A DNA stretch of 18,733 nt from CAZNQW01 sp964575225 (GCA_964575225.1 CAZNQW010000050.1:1-18733); one strand, 5' to 3'; counted from the first letter of the stretch, positions 1-6,853 are shown. Translations and numbers: made by a program. The notes: generated from the letters alone by a model not told the origin.

Positions 1-46
1 AGATGGAATCTCGTGACTGGAGTTCAGACGTGTGCTCTTCCGATCT
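1..46. other. Illumina sequencing adapter left on contig end
   Basis: Bases 13-46 are an exact 34-base copy of the Illumina TruSeq read-2/index adapter (it ends GTGCTCTTCCGATCT). Bases 5-12 (GGAATCTC, reverse complement GAGATTCC) sit where the 8-base i7 index belongs. That sequence matches my memory of the TruSeq HT D704 index. Bases 1-4 (AGAT) fit the end of the P7 primer. The stretch is therefore a library artefact and not genome. It creates false peptide ends on both strands, including a C-terminus reading IGRAHV on the minus strand. Genomic sequence starts at about base 47. Confidence 0.98.
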
Positions 47-1043
47 CTGCCGCACCACGGACGGTGTTGTGGCCCAACAGCACAAACTTTTGATCCAGCA
101 GCCCGCAGGGCCTCAACCGGCCCACGACCACCGACATCCCTTGCCCTGTGTCGACATCGCGGATCGGCTGGGGCCGGTCAGCTTCACGTCGCACGACGAT
201 CGGCTGTTCCGGCGTGCTGGGCAGCCCCCGCGCCGAATCGGCGCCGCGAAATTCCTCCAGGGCCGCCATCGCCTCTTCCATGCCCGGCTTGGCCTCGTAT
301 TCGACCGAAATGCACTCCATATGACCATCGCGAACCGGAACGCGGTTGCAATGGGCGCTGACCACCATCTCTGCTGCCGCAATGCCATCGTCCCCCAATC
401 GGCCGAGCAGTTTGCGGCTCTCGACCTCCATCTTGTCCTCTTCGCCACCGATGTAGGGGACCACGTTGCCCAGAATGTCCAACGAAGGGACGCCGGGATG
501 GCCTGCCCCGGAAATGGCCTGCATGGTCACCACCAGCAATTTGCGCAGGCCAAAGGCCACCTGCAACGGTTTGAGGGCCAGGGCCAACTGCGTGGTCGAG
601 CAGTTGGCGCTGGTGACGATCAAGCCCTTCCAGTCCCTGTGCCGGCGTTGATACTCGATCAAGGCCGTGTGGTCGGCATTGACCTCAGGGATGATCAAAG
701 GCACATCGGGCGCCATCCGATGGGGCGCGGCGTTGGAGCAAACGGCATAACCAGCCTGGGCAAACGCTTCCTCCACAGGGCCTGCCACCGACGAAGGTAA
801 GGCCGAAAACACCACGCGGCAGTCCAGCCCCGGCTCGATGGGCTGGACCATTAACCCGGCTGCTTTTTCGGGCAGCGGGGTCGATAGCAGCCAATGGCAG
901 GCCTGCCCATAGAGCTGCCCGGCCGAGCGCTCCGAAGCCGCCACCGCCGCCAGCTCGAAAAGGGGATGATCGGCCAGGAGCTGAATAAATCGCTGGCCCA
1001 CCATGCCCGTCGCCCCCAACACGCCCACAGGTATCTTGGTCAT
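47..1043 (-). CDS. asd: Aspartate-semialdehyde dehydrogenase, 3' end missing
   Basis: This cytoplasmic enzyme reduces L-aspartyl-4-phosphate to aspartate-4-semialdehyde with NADPH, the branch point towards lysine, threonine and methionine. The N-terminal dinucleotide-binding motif GATGMVG is at residues 10-16. The active-site Cys is C148 in TSANCSTTQ, and the catalytic His is H231 in SAHCNRVPV. The overall pattern resembles the archaeal/fungal-type subfamily more than the E. coli type. The start is the ATG at 1043, preceded by GGAGGAG, and lies 1 base after the lysC stop, so translation is probably coupled. About 332 residues are genuine. After HNTVRGAA the sequence runs into adapter, which supplies a false stop. 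Probably only a short C-terminal tail is missing. Confidence 0.95.
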
Positions 1044-1044
1044 C

Positions 1045-2460
1045 TCACTCCTCCAATCCTAATTCGCGATGTAGAAATCGCACGGTATCGAACAACTCCT
1101 TTTCGGGAATGCAAAAGGAAACGCTGTACTCGCTGGCCGCTTGGGCCACCGCAATCACCCGGGTGCCCTGCTTGCCCAACGCGGCAAAAGCCCGGGAGAC
1201 GATGCCGTTGCCGTTCCAATCCGGTACGCCCACCACCGAGATAGTGGCTACCTGCTCCTCGAACCCCAGATGGAAGGGGCTATCGGGTTTGCCGTTTTCA
1301 AACTCGCGGCTCAGAGTTTTCAGGCAATGGGCCTGATCCTGCTCGCGCACGACCAGGTTCAGGCTGTGCTCCGAAAACGACTGGGAGAACATCAGCACAT
1401 CGACGCCCGCCTCACTCAGCTCATGGAGGGCGCGCGCCGCCATGGTCAGCGTCCAGGCATCATCCTGACTACCCACGCCGATCAAGCTCAGGCCGGTGGT
1501 CGAAATGATGGCAGGCAGCAGCGCCCGGTCGGCGCTCGGCCTCTCGACGATCAAGGTCCCAGGGTGCCTGGGCTGCAGGCTATTGACGATGCGGAGGGGA
1601 ATCCCTTTCTGGATGACCGGCCGGATCGTCCTGGGGTGGAGCACGTCCGCGCCATAGTAGGCCAGGTCGGCAGCCTCGGCATAGGACAACTCGGTCAAAG
1701 TGCGGGCTTGGGGGACGATGTTGGGATCGGCGGTGAGGATGCCGTTTACGTCGCTCCAGATCCAAACCTCATCGGCCTCCAACCCCGCGCCAATGATCGC
1801 CGCCGAATAGTCGCTGCCGCTGCGACCGAGGGTCGTAGTCACGCCCTTTTCGGTCGCACCCACATACCCGGTGATCACCGGGATGAGGCCTCGTTCGATC
1901 ATCGGCTGGACCCACTCTTGGAGGCGCTGCTGCGTACGATCCATCAAAGGCGTCGCTGCGCCGAAATTTTCGTCGGTGACGATCAGCTCGGTTGCAGAGA
2001 CGGCCTGGGCCCGCGCCCCCCGCTCTCGCAGCAAGGCCGCCAGGATATGGGACGAGAGCTGTTCGCCCACAGAGGCCACGGCGTCAAATCCGCGGGCCGT
2101 CACCTCGCCCAGCATGGCAATGCTGCGATAGAACCGATCCAGCTCGTGCAGCCGGTCCTCCACAAGCCCGCCCACTTCGAGCCGCTCCGGGCTGCGGGTC
2201 AAGAGCGAATCGATCACCGCCAGATGCCGGCTCAGCAGATCGGCTTTGACCTCGCGATAGGCCGTATCCCGTCCCTCGGCTGCCGCGCGCGCCCCGGCGA
2301 TCAACTGATTGGTCACTCCGCTCATCGCCGAGACGACTACGACGGAACCTCTCCGGAGGTCCTCCGCCTGAGCGGAATGCTGGGCCAGCACAATATCGGC
2401 GACGTTGGCAAACCTTGTGGCGTCTCCCACCGAGGTGCCGCCAAACTTGTGTACAATCAT
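1045..2460 (-). CDS. lysC: Aspartate kinase, monofunctional, with C-terminal ACT domains
   Basis: The enzyme phosphorylates L-aspartate with ATP, the first step of the aspartate family. At 471 residues it resembles the kinase half of ThrA/MetL-type enzymes. The nucleotide-binding KFGGTS is at residues 5-10, the kinase motif TTLGRSGSDYSA at 209-220, SDVNG at 236-240 and VLHPRTI at 273-279. From about residue 315 to the end lies the tandem ACT regulatory region expected to bind an end-product amino acid. Which one cannot be read from the sequence. The open frame extends upstream to 2703, but the ATG at 2460 has an AAGGAG ribosome-binding site, and the extension would run into metB, so 2460 is chosen. 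The gene lies 17 bases after metB and 1 base before asd, in the SAM-controlled transcript. Confidence 0.95.
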   Translation of the reverse strand: MIVHKFGGTSVGDATRFANVADIVLAQHSAQAEDLRRGSVVVVSAMSGVTNQLIAGARAAAEGRDTAYREVKADLLSRHLAVIDSLLTRSPERLEVGGLVEDRLHELDRFYRSIAMLGEVTARGFDAVASVGEQLSSHILAALLRERGARAQAVSATELIVTDENFGAATPLMDRTQQRLQEWVQPMIERGLIPVITGYVGATEKGVTTTLGRSGSDYSAAIIGAGLEADEVWIWSDVNGILTADPNIVPQARTLTELSYAEAADLAYYGADVLHPRTIRPVIQKGIPLRIVNSLQPRHPGTLIVERPSADRALLPAIISTTGLSLIGVGSQDDAWTLTMAARALHELSEAGVDVLMFSQSFSEHSLNLVVREQDQAHCLKTLSREFENGKPDSPFHLGFEEQVATISVVGVPDWNGNGIVSRAFAALGKQGTRVIAVAQAASEYSVSFCIPEKELFDTVRFLHRELGLEE

Positions 2461-2477
2461 CCAAGTCTCCTTGCCGC

Positions 2478-3659
2478 TCACAGGCCGGCCAGCGCCTGGT
2501 CGAGATCGGCGATCAGGTCTTCCACGTCCTCGATACCCAGGGCATAGCGCAACAGGTTTTCGCCAAGACCCGCGCGCTTTTGTTCCGCCGGATCCAGGGA
2601 GAACAGCAGCGCCTGCTGCTGGATGATGCTCTCCACCCCACCCAACGTGGGCCCAATGTAGGGCAGGCGCAAGCGATCGACAAACTCCCCCGTCCGCCGC
2701 CAATCGCCCTGGATCTCGAAACTGACCACACCGCCAAAACCGGTCATCTGCCGCCGGGCCACGTCGTGATCCGGATGGCTTGCCAGGCCGGGATAGTAAA
2801 CTCGTGCGACGGCAGGATGCCCCTCCAGAAACTCGGCCACACGCTGCCCGTTCTCGTTTTGGCGCCTCACCCGCAACTCTAGCGTCTTCAGGCCGCGCAG
2901 CAACAGGTAACAGTCGTTGGGATTGCTGGTGGTGCCCATCACCCCCCGGCTGGCCTCGATCTTGGCCAAAACCGGTCGCGAACCGGCGATGGCGCCCGCC
3001 AAAATGTCATTATGTCCCGCCAGATACTTGCTGGCGCTGTGCATCACCAGATCAAACCCATGCTCCAGGGGGCGAAGGTTGATCGGCGTGGCAAAGGTGC
3101 TGTCCACCATGGTCAGAACGCCCCGCTCCTGGGCTAGCTCGGCCACGCACTTTAGATCCAGGATGCGCAGGTAGGGGTTGGTGGGGGTTTCGACCAAGAT
3201 CAGTCGCGTGGTAGGACGAAGGGCCGCGGCAAACGCTTCCGGTTGCCCCACGGACACCGTGGTGGTCTCGATCCCCCATCGCGCCAGGTAGCTCTGGGCA
3301 AACTCGGCGGTGCGGCGATAACACTCTCGGCCCAGGATCAGATGGTCGCCGTGGGAAAGAAGGGCCGCCAGGGTGGTCGTGATGGCGCTCATCCCGCTGG
3401 AAAAGAGCAGGGCGCGCTCCGCCCCCTCCAGTGCGGCGATCTTGGCCTCAGCCGCCTTTTGGGTCGGATTGCTGTAGCGCCCATATTCATCGCGGATGTC
3501 CTTCTCGCCCGAGGCTTTGCGCTCCATAAAATCGAGGATCTCGGCAGTATCGGCAAAGGTATAGGTCGATGTCTGCACAATGGGGGTCGTCAGCGCACCG
3601 TATGGTTTGCGCTTGACTTCCCCGGCATGTACGGCTTGGGTCGAAAAACGATCGCTCAT
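2478..3659 (-). CDS. metB: Cystathionine gamma-synthase-type PLP enzyme of trans-sulfuration
   Basis: This 393-residue member of the Cys/Met-metabolism PLP family has YGRYSNPT at residues 59-66, the PLP-contacting D186 in VDSTFATP and the Schiff-base lysine K211 in HSASKYLAGHND. The C-terminal half, with YYPGLASHPDHDVARRQM and GFGGVVSFEIQGD, looks more like plant cystathionine gamma-synthase than the E. coli enzyme. It probably joins cysteine (or sulfide) to an activated homoserine. Whether the donor is O-phospho-, O-acetyl- or O-succinylhomoserine is not decided by sequence, and an O-acyl-homoserine sulfhydrylase is an alternative. The ATG at 3659 follows AGGAGAG by 8 bases; a longer frame to 3698 has no such site. 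It is the first gene after the SAM-I riboswitch, which supports a methionine role. Confidence 0.9.
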   Translation of the reverse strand: MSDRFSTQAVHAGEVKRKPYGALTTPIVQTSTYTFADTAEILDFMERKASGEKDIRDEYGRYSNPTQKAAEAKIAALEGAERALLFSSGMSAITTTLAALLSHGDHLILGRECYRRTAEFAQSYLARWGIETTTVSVGQPEAFAAALRPTTRLILVETPTNPYLRILDLKCVAELAQERGVLTMVDSTFATPINLRPLEHGFDLVMHSASKYLAGHNDILAGAIAGSRPVLAKIEASRGVMGTTSNPNDCYLLLRGLKTLELRVRRQNENGQRVAEFLEGHPAVARVYYPGLASHPDHDVARRQMTGFGGVVSFEIQGDWRRTGEFVDRLRLPYIGPTLGGVESIIQQQALLFSLDPAEQKRAGLGENLLRYALGIEDVEDLIADLDQALAGL

Positions 3660-3662
3660 GGG

Positions 3663-3723
3663 CAGTTCTCTCCTGTGATCTCGAGTGCGACGAGTCACAC
3701 ATCCCCACTCAGAGAGAGAACTG
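3663..3723 (-). promoter_or_regulatory. Inverted repeat that would cover the metB ribosome-binding site
   Basis: In the metB leader, CAGTTCTCTC (minus strand, 3723-3714) is an exact complement of GAGAGAACTG (3672-3663). The second arm contains most of the metB Shine-Dalgarno sequence AGGAGAG (3674-3668). One further G-U pair is possible, giving about 11 pairs across a 41-base loop. The helix starts just after the T-run of the upstream terminator. Formation would hide the ribosome-binding site, so it could act as a translational brake on transcripts that escape termination. The pairing is seen directly; the function is inferred. Confidence 0.6.
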
Positions 3724-3727
3724 GTAC

Positions 3728-3771
3728 AAAAAAGCCTCTTCCGCGGGCAAAAGGCCGGTTGAAGAGGCTTT
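3728..3771 (-). terminator. Intrinsic terminator of the SAM-I riboswitch expression platform
   Basis: On the minus strand AAAGCCTCTTC (3771-3761) pairs with GAAGAGGCTTT, and the 3' arm runs into a tract of six T (3733-3728). The inner part is only partly paired. The terminator lies about 18 bases after the 3' P1 strand of the aptamer, the usual place for the off-switch of a transcriptional SAM-I riboswitch. I could not resolve a convincing antiterminator pairing by eye. Confidence 0.9.
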
Positions 3772-3788
3772 CCACTAGTACTGTCTTG

Positions 3789-3917
3789 CTCTCATCTTCC
3801 AGATCCCGCTACAGGTCTGTCGGAGTTGGCACCATGCTGTCCCTTTTCCCATCACTTCAGGACGTACTGGTTGCCGAGGTTTCACAGGGCCGGTCCCTCC
3901 ACCTCTCTCGATGAGAA
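3789..3917 (-). ncRNA. SAM-I (S-box) riboswitch aptamer
   Basis: The minus strand carries the S-box core: GAGAGAGGTGGAGGGACCGG, then CCCTGTGAAACCTCGGCAAC, then GGTGCCAACTCC and GATGAGAG. P1 is closed by TTCTCATC (3917-3910) with GATGAGAG (3796-3789), including a G-U pair. The order of conserved blocks, the kink-turn region and the GCAACC and GGTGCCAA boxes match the SAM-I family. Binding of S-adenosylmethionine normally stabilises P1 and lets the downstream terminator form, here at 3728-3771. It stands in front of metB, lysC and asd and therefore ties methionine synthesis and aspartate-pathway entry to SAM level. Confidence 0.96.
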
Positions 3918-3948
3918 GGTCTCATCCACTCGTATTCAATTGGCGGCG

Positions 3949-3977
3949 AGTGTACCACAGATGGCCCAATCTGTCAA
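3949..3977 (-). promoter_or_regulatory. Sigma-70-type promoter of the metB-lysC-asd transcript
   Basis: On the minus strand a perfect -35 TTGACA (3977-3972) is followed, after exactly 17 bases, by TACACT (3954-3949; 4 of 6 to consensus). Transcription would begin near 3942, some 25 bases before the riboswitch P1. The -35 box lies only 3 bases beyond the stop codon of the preceding LeuA-like gene, so no terminator separates them and read-through transcripts also pass through the riboswitch. Confidence 0.8.
3957..3974. promoter_or_regulatory. 18-bp imperfect dyad overlapping the metB promoter
   Basis: The minus strand reads ACAGATTGGGCCATCTGT: six outer pairs (ACAGAT/ATCTGT) plus one inner G-C pair are symmetric. 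It overlaps the last three bases of the -35 box and most of the spacer. Position and symmetry fit a site for a dimeric repressor. No regulator is identified in the window, and chance cannot be excluded. Confidence 0.4.
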
Positions 3978-3980
3978 AGA

Positions 3981-5654
3981 TCAGATCAAGTCCTCATCGC
4001 GCATGGCGCTCCAGCCCCAGAAATCGCCGGTGTGGGCCGTGCCGTAACGGGCATGCATCTCGGCCAGTGTCTTTTGCAGCTCCTCTGTGATGGCCGCCCG
4101 GCGCCGGCTGGCCTGGCGAGAGGCCAACAGCCGGTTGAGCGCAAAGAGATAGGCCTTGGCGCTGGCGACGAGGATGTCGGTATCGGCGCCGCGCCCCAAA
4201 AACACCCGTTTCTCCACCTGAGACGTCTCGCCCAGCGTGACCTCTCCCTGGATGCGGACCGCCACTTTTCCGAGAGCATCCACCCCTTCGGTCATGGCCT
4301 GGACCGTAAATTCCAGCAGTTCGTTGGGCACCTGCACAATGGCATCCACCGCTTTAAAGGTCGCATCGACCGGGCCGTTGCCATGGCTGGTGGCCCACAC
4401 CGTCTCTCCGCCGGGAACCTGCAGGCAGACCGCTGCCACAGGCAGGGCATTGGTGCCGCACGTGACTTGGACCTCGCGCAGTTCGTAGGTCTCTTCCATG
4501 AACACCGACGTCTCGCCGCTGACAATGGCTTCCAGATCGCGGCTTTCCAGGTCGGGCTTTTTTTTGGCCACCGCGCGGAAGCGGTTGTAGACCTGCTCGA
4601 ACTCGGTGGGGCTCAGGCTGTATCCCATCTCCTGCAAGCGGCGGCGCAATCCCTGCCGGCCCGTGAGCAGCCGGACGCTCTCTTCCGACTGGAGGATGCC
4701 AATGTCGGTGGGATCGATAATTTCAGCATCGGTCTGCCCATACAGCACCCCATCCTGATACATGCCCGACGTGTAGGAAAAGGCTTTGCTGCCGACGATG
4801 GCCTTGTTGGGTTGGGTGGTCAAGCCGGTAAGATGGCTGACCAACTGGCTGGCAGGGTAGATGAGCCGGGTGTGGATCCCGGTCTCCAGGCCCAACACCT
4901 TGCCGCGGGCGTGCAGCGTCATGGCCAGCTCTTCCAGGCTGGCGTTGCCGGTGCGCTCGCCAATGCCGTTGATGGCGCACTCGACCTGGCGGGCGCCGTT
5001 CAGCACGGCCTCCATGGAATTGGCCGTCGCCATCCCCAGATCGTTGTGGCAATGCACCGAGATGACGGCTTGGTCGATATTGGGCACATTTTCACGAATG
5101 CCCCGAATCAACGCGCCCCACTCGGACGGCACATAGAAACCGATGGCATCGGCAATGTTCACCGTCGTCGCTCCAGCCTCGATGGCGGCCTCCAGCACGC
5201 GGTAGAGATAGTCCCGGTCGGCGCGGCAGGCGTCGGCCGCATAGTACTGGACGTCGTCTACAAAGCGGCGGGCATAGCGCACCGCCGACACCCCCATCTC
5301 CAGGGCAGCATCCTGCGTGGTTTTGAGCTTTCCCACCACGTACGAGTCGGAAACACCCAGGCCAATCTGGATGCGCGGTCGGGCTGCCCCGCGGAGGGCC
5401 GCCAGGGCCACGTCGATATCCTCTTCGCGCGCGCGGGCCAGCGCGCACACCACGCTGTTACGCACCGCACCCGCCAGGGCGCGCACAGCCTCGAATTCCC
5501 GTGGTGAGGAAATGGGGAATCCGGCCTGGACGCCGCCCAACCCCATCTGATCCAGCAGCCCTGCAATCTCGAGCTTTTCCTCGAGGTTGAGAGCCACACC
5601 GGGCGACTGTCCACCTCCGTAGAGCGTCGCATCGAATATCTGAACCCGTTCCAT
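3981..5654 (-). CDS. LeuA-like protein with lost catalytic residues (putative pseudoenzyme)
   Basis: This 557-residue protein aligns nearly without gaps over its catalytic domain to the LeuA at 9674-11269, and includes the TIM barrel, linker and C-terminal allosteric domain. Key LeuA residues are replaced. LRDGEQ becomes LYGGGQ (R to Y12, metal-ligand D to G13, E to G15). EAGFP becomes QAGFP (Q43). TEDAGR becomes AADACR (catalytic E to A140). PDTTGY becomes ADAIGF (A170). HSSGIHQDG becomes YTSGMYQDG (Y294, Y299). The HxH pair H201/H203 and GIGERTGN are kept, as is the regulatory domain (about 385-512). A 43-residue C-terminal tail is absent from LeuA. Catalysis by the usual mechanism is therefore unlikely; a regulatory or hetero-oligomer role is inferred. 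Automatic annotation would probably call it LeuA or CimA. The start at 5654 follows GGAGGAG; a longer frame to 5678 lacks a site. Confidence 0.88.
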   Translation of the reverse strand: MERVQIFDATLYGGGQSPGVALNLEEKLEIAGLLDQMGLGGVQAGFPISSPREFEAVRALAGAVRNSVVCALARAREEDIDVALAALRGAARPRIQIGLGVSDSYVVGKLKTTQDAALEMGVSAVRYARRFVDDVQYYAADACRADRDYLYRVLEAAIEAGATTVNIADAIGFYVPSEWGALIRGIRENVPNIDQAVISVHCHNDLGMATANSMEAVLNGARQVECAINGIGERTGNASLEELAMTLHARGKVLGLETGIHTRLIYPASQLVSHLTGLTTQPNKAIVGSKAFSYTSGMYQDGVLYGQTDAEIIDPTDIGILQSEESVRLLTGRQGLRRRLQEMGYSLSPTEFEQVYNRFRAVAKKKPDLESRDLEAIVSGETSVFMEETYELREVQVTCGTNALPVAAVCLQVPGGETVWATSHGNGPVDATFKAVDAIVQVPNELLEFTVQAMTEGVDALGKVAVRIQGEVTLGETSQVEKRVFLGRGADTDILVASAKAYLFALNRLLASRQASRRRAAITEELQKTLAEMHARYGTAHTGDFWGWSAMRDEDLI

Positions 5655-5689
5655 CAAGCTCCTCCTTCCCACTGACACTCACCAGCCTG

Positions 5690-5706
5690 GCGCGTTCCAA
5701 ACGCGC
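5690..5706 (-). repeat. Short perfect hairpin in the leader of the LeuA-like gene
   Basis: GCGCGTT and AACGCGC form a 7-bp stem with a 3-base loop, about 20 bases downstream of the predicted transcription start from the promoter at 5733-5761. It could be a leader-RNA hairpin or an operator. There is no T-run, so it is not an intrinsic terminator. Confidence 0.45.
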
Positions 5707-5732
5707 GCCCGCAATGCTCTGTGCCCTATCGC

Positions 5733-5761
5733 ATTGTAGGTCCATTGAGGCGAAATGTCAA
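5733..5761 (-). promoter_or_regulatory. Near-consensus sigma-70-type promoter for the LeuA-like gene
   Basis: On the minus strand a perfect TTGACA (5761-5756), a 17-base spacer and TACAAT (5738-5733; 5 of 6) lie between ilvE and the LeuA-like gene. The leader would be about 70 bases. It gives the LeuA-like gene, and possibly the genes after it, a transcription start that bypasses the ilv attenuator. No terminator is evident between ilvE and this promoter. Confidence 0.82.
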
Positions 5762-5830
5762 AGACGCGGCGCCGAGCATTCCGCTGGGCAAGCTTGCGAT
5801 CTCCTACCCCTACGCCCGGCGCCCCCGGCG

Positions 5831-6754
5831 TCAACCCACGGGCGTCAGCCAGCCGTGGCGGTCGGGCACGCGCCCCTCCACGATGTCAAAAAAGGCCTCC
5901 ATCAATCGGGTGGTGATCGGTCCCCGCTTGCCCGCGCCCACCACCACGCCATCGATCGAGCGGATGGGTGTGATCTCGGCCGCAGTTCCGCAGAAAAAGA
6001 CCTCGTCGGCCACGTACAACAACTCACGGGGGATCACTTCTTCGCGCACCTCCAGGCCCAGCTCGGCAGCCAGGGTGAACACGCAGCGCCGCGTGATGCC
6101 ATCCAGGATGGAAGCCGCCAGCGGCGGCGTCAGGAGCTGTCCGCGGCGCACGACAAAGATGTTCTCGCCGCTCCCCTCACTCACGTGACCCGAAGTATCC
6201 AACGCAATCCCTTCGGTATAGCCGTGATTCACGGCTTCCATGACGATAAACTGCGAGTTGATGTACTGACCACCCAACTTGGCTGCCGCCGGGGTGGTAT
6301 TGGGCGCCATCCGATGCCACGAACTCACCCCCACGTCCACTCCCTTTTCCAACGCTTCGGGCCCCAAGTACTTGCCCATTTCCAACGTGATGATGCTGGT
6401 ATGCACCGGACAGGGGCGGGGATCGACGGCAATGCTTCCCCAACCCCGAAAGACGATGGGCCGGATGTAACAGGATCGGTGCCCGTTGGCCCGGATCGTG
6501 TCGACAATGGCCTGGCGGATCTCGTCACGCGAAAAGGGGATCTCCATCCGAACCACCTTGCAGGAATCCCACATTCGGTCCAGATGCTCCTCCAGGCAAA
6601 AGACCGCCGGTCCCTCGGGGAGGCCATAAGCCCGGATCCCCTCAAAGACGCTCGAACCATAGTGCAGGGCGTGTGAAGCCACGTGCACCGTGGCCTGATC
6701 CCACGGCACCAATTTTCCATCGAACCACACCTGATCTGGATGTTGCATGGCCAT
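5831..6754 (-). CDS. ilvE: Branched-chain amino acid aminotransferase
   Basis: The protein has 307 residues, normal for class IV fold-type PLP aminotransferases. It transfers the amino group between glutamate and the 2-oxo acids of valine, leucine and isoleucine. Family marks are HALHYGSSVFEGIRAY near residues 28-43, RPIVFRGWG near 98-106, the Schiff-base lysine K159 in PAAAKLGGQYINS and the PLP-phosphate loop EGSGENIF at 193-200. This pattern fits the branched-chain enzyme better than D-amino-acid aminotransferase or aminodeoxychorismate lyase. The ATG at 6754 has GGAGG 9 bases upstream. It lies 99 bases after leuB and is the last gene of the main ilv-leu run. Confidence 0.95.
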   Translation of the reverse strand: MAMQHPDQVWFDGKLVPWDQATVHVASHALHYGSSVFEGIRAYGLPEGPAVFCLEEHLDRMWDSCKVVRMEIPFSRDEIRQAIVDTIRANGHRSCYIRPIVFRGWGSIAVDPRPCPVHTSIITLEMGKYLGPEALEKGVDVGVSSWHRMAPNTTPAAAKLGGQYINSQFIVMEAVNHGYTEGIALDTSGHVSEGSGENIFVVRRGQLLTPPLAASILDGITRRCVFTLAAELGLEVREEVIPRELLYVADEVFFCGTAAEITPIRSIDGVVVGAGKRGPITTRLMEAFFDIVEGRVPDRHGWLTPVG

Positions 6755-6853
6755 ACTATCGTTCCTCCCGTGTATAGTGTTGTTTATAAGATAGAGATCG
6801 GGAGCACAGGCCGGGCCCTGCTGGTCGTATGCGGTCCCCGGTCTCGCTGAAAA

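Noticed and set aside
3..800. Plus-strand open frame beginning at the left edge
   Set aside because: Its first residues are translated adapter and the rest is antisense to asd.
2461..2703. N-terminal extension of lysC by 81 codons
   Set aside because: It overlaps metB out of frame, while the ATG at 2460 has a good ribosome-binding site and begins exactly at the family N-terminus.
4032..5507. Long plus-strand open frame (491 codons) opposite the LeuA-like gene, and similar ones at 1141-2547 and 11650-12837
   Set aside because: They lie antisense to clearly recognised genes, have no family resemblance and come from the high GC of the third codon positions. They are shadow frames.
3981..5654. 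Functional citramalate synthase (CimA) supplying 2-oxobutyrate for isoleucine
   Set aside because: CimA needs the same Arg-Asp and metal-site residues as LeuA, and these are replaced here.
6755..6853. Promoter in the leuB-ilvE spacer
   Set aside because: AT-rich TATA-like words are present but no credible -35 box at 16-18 bases, so it was not listed.
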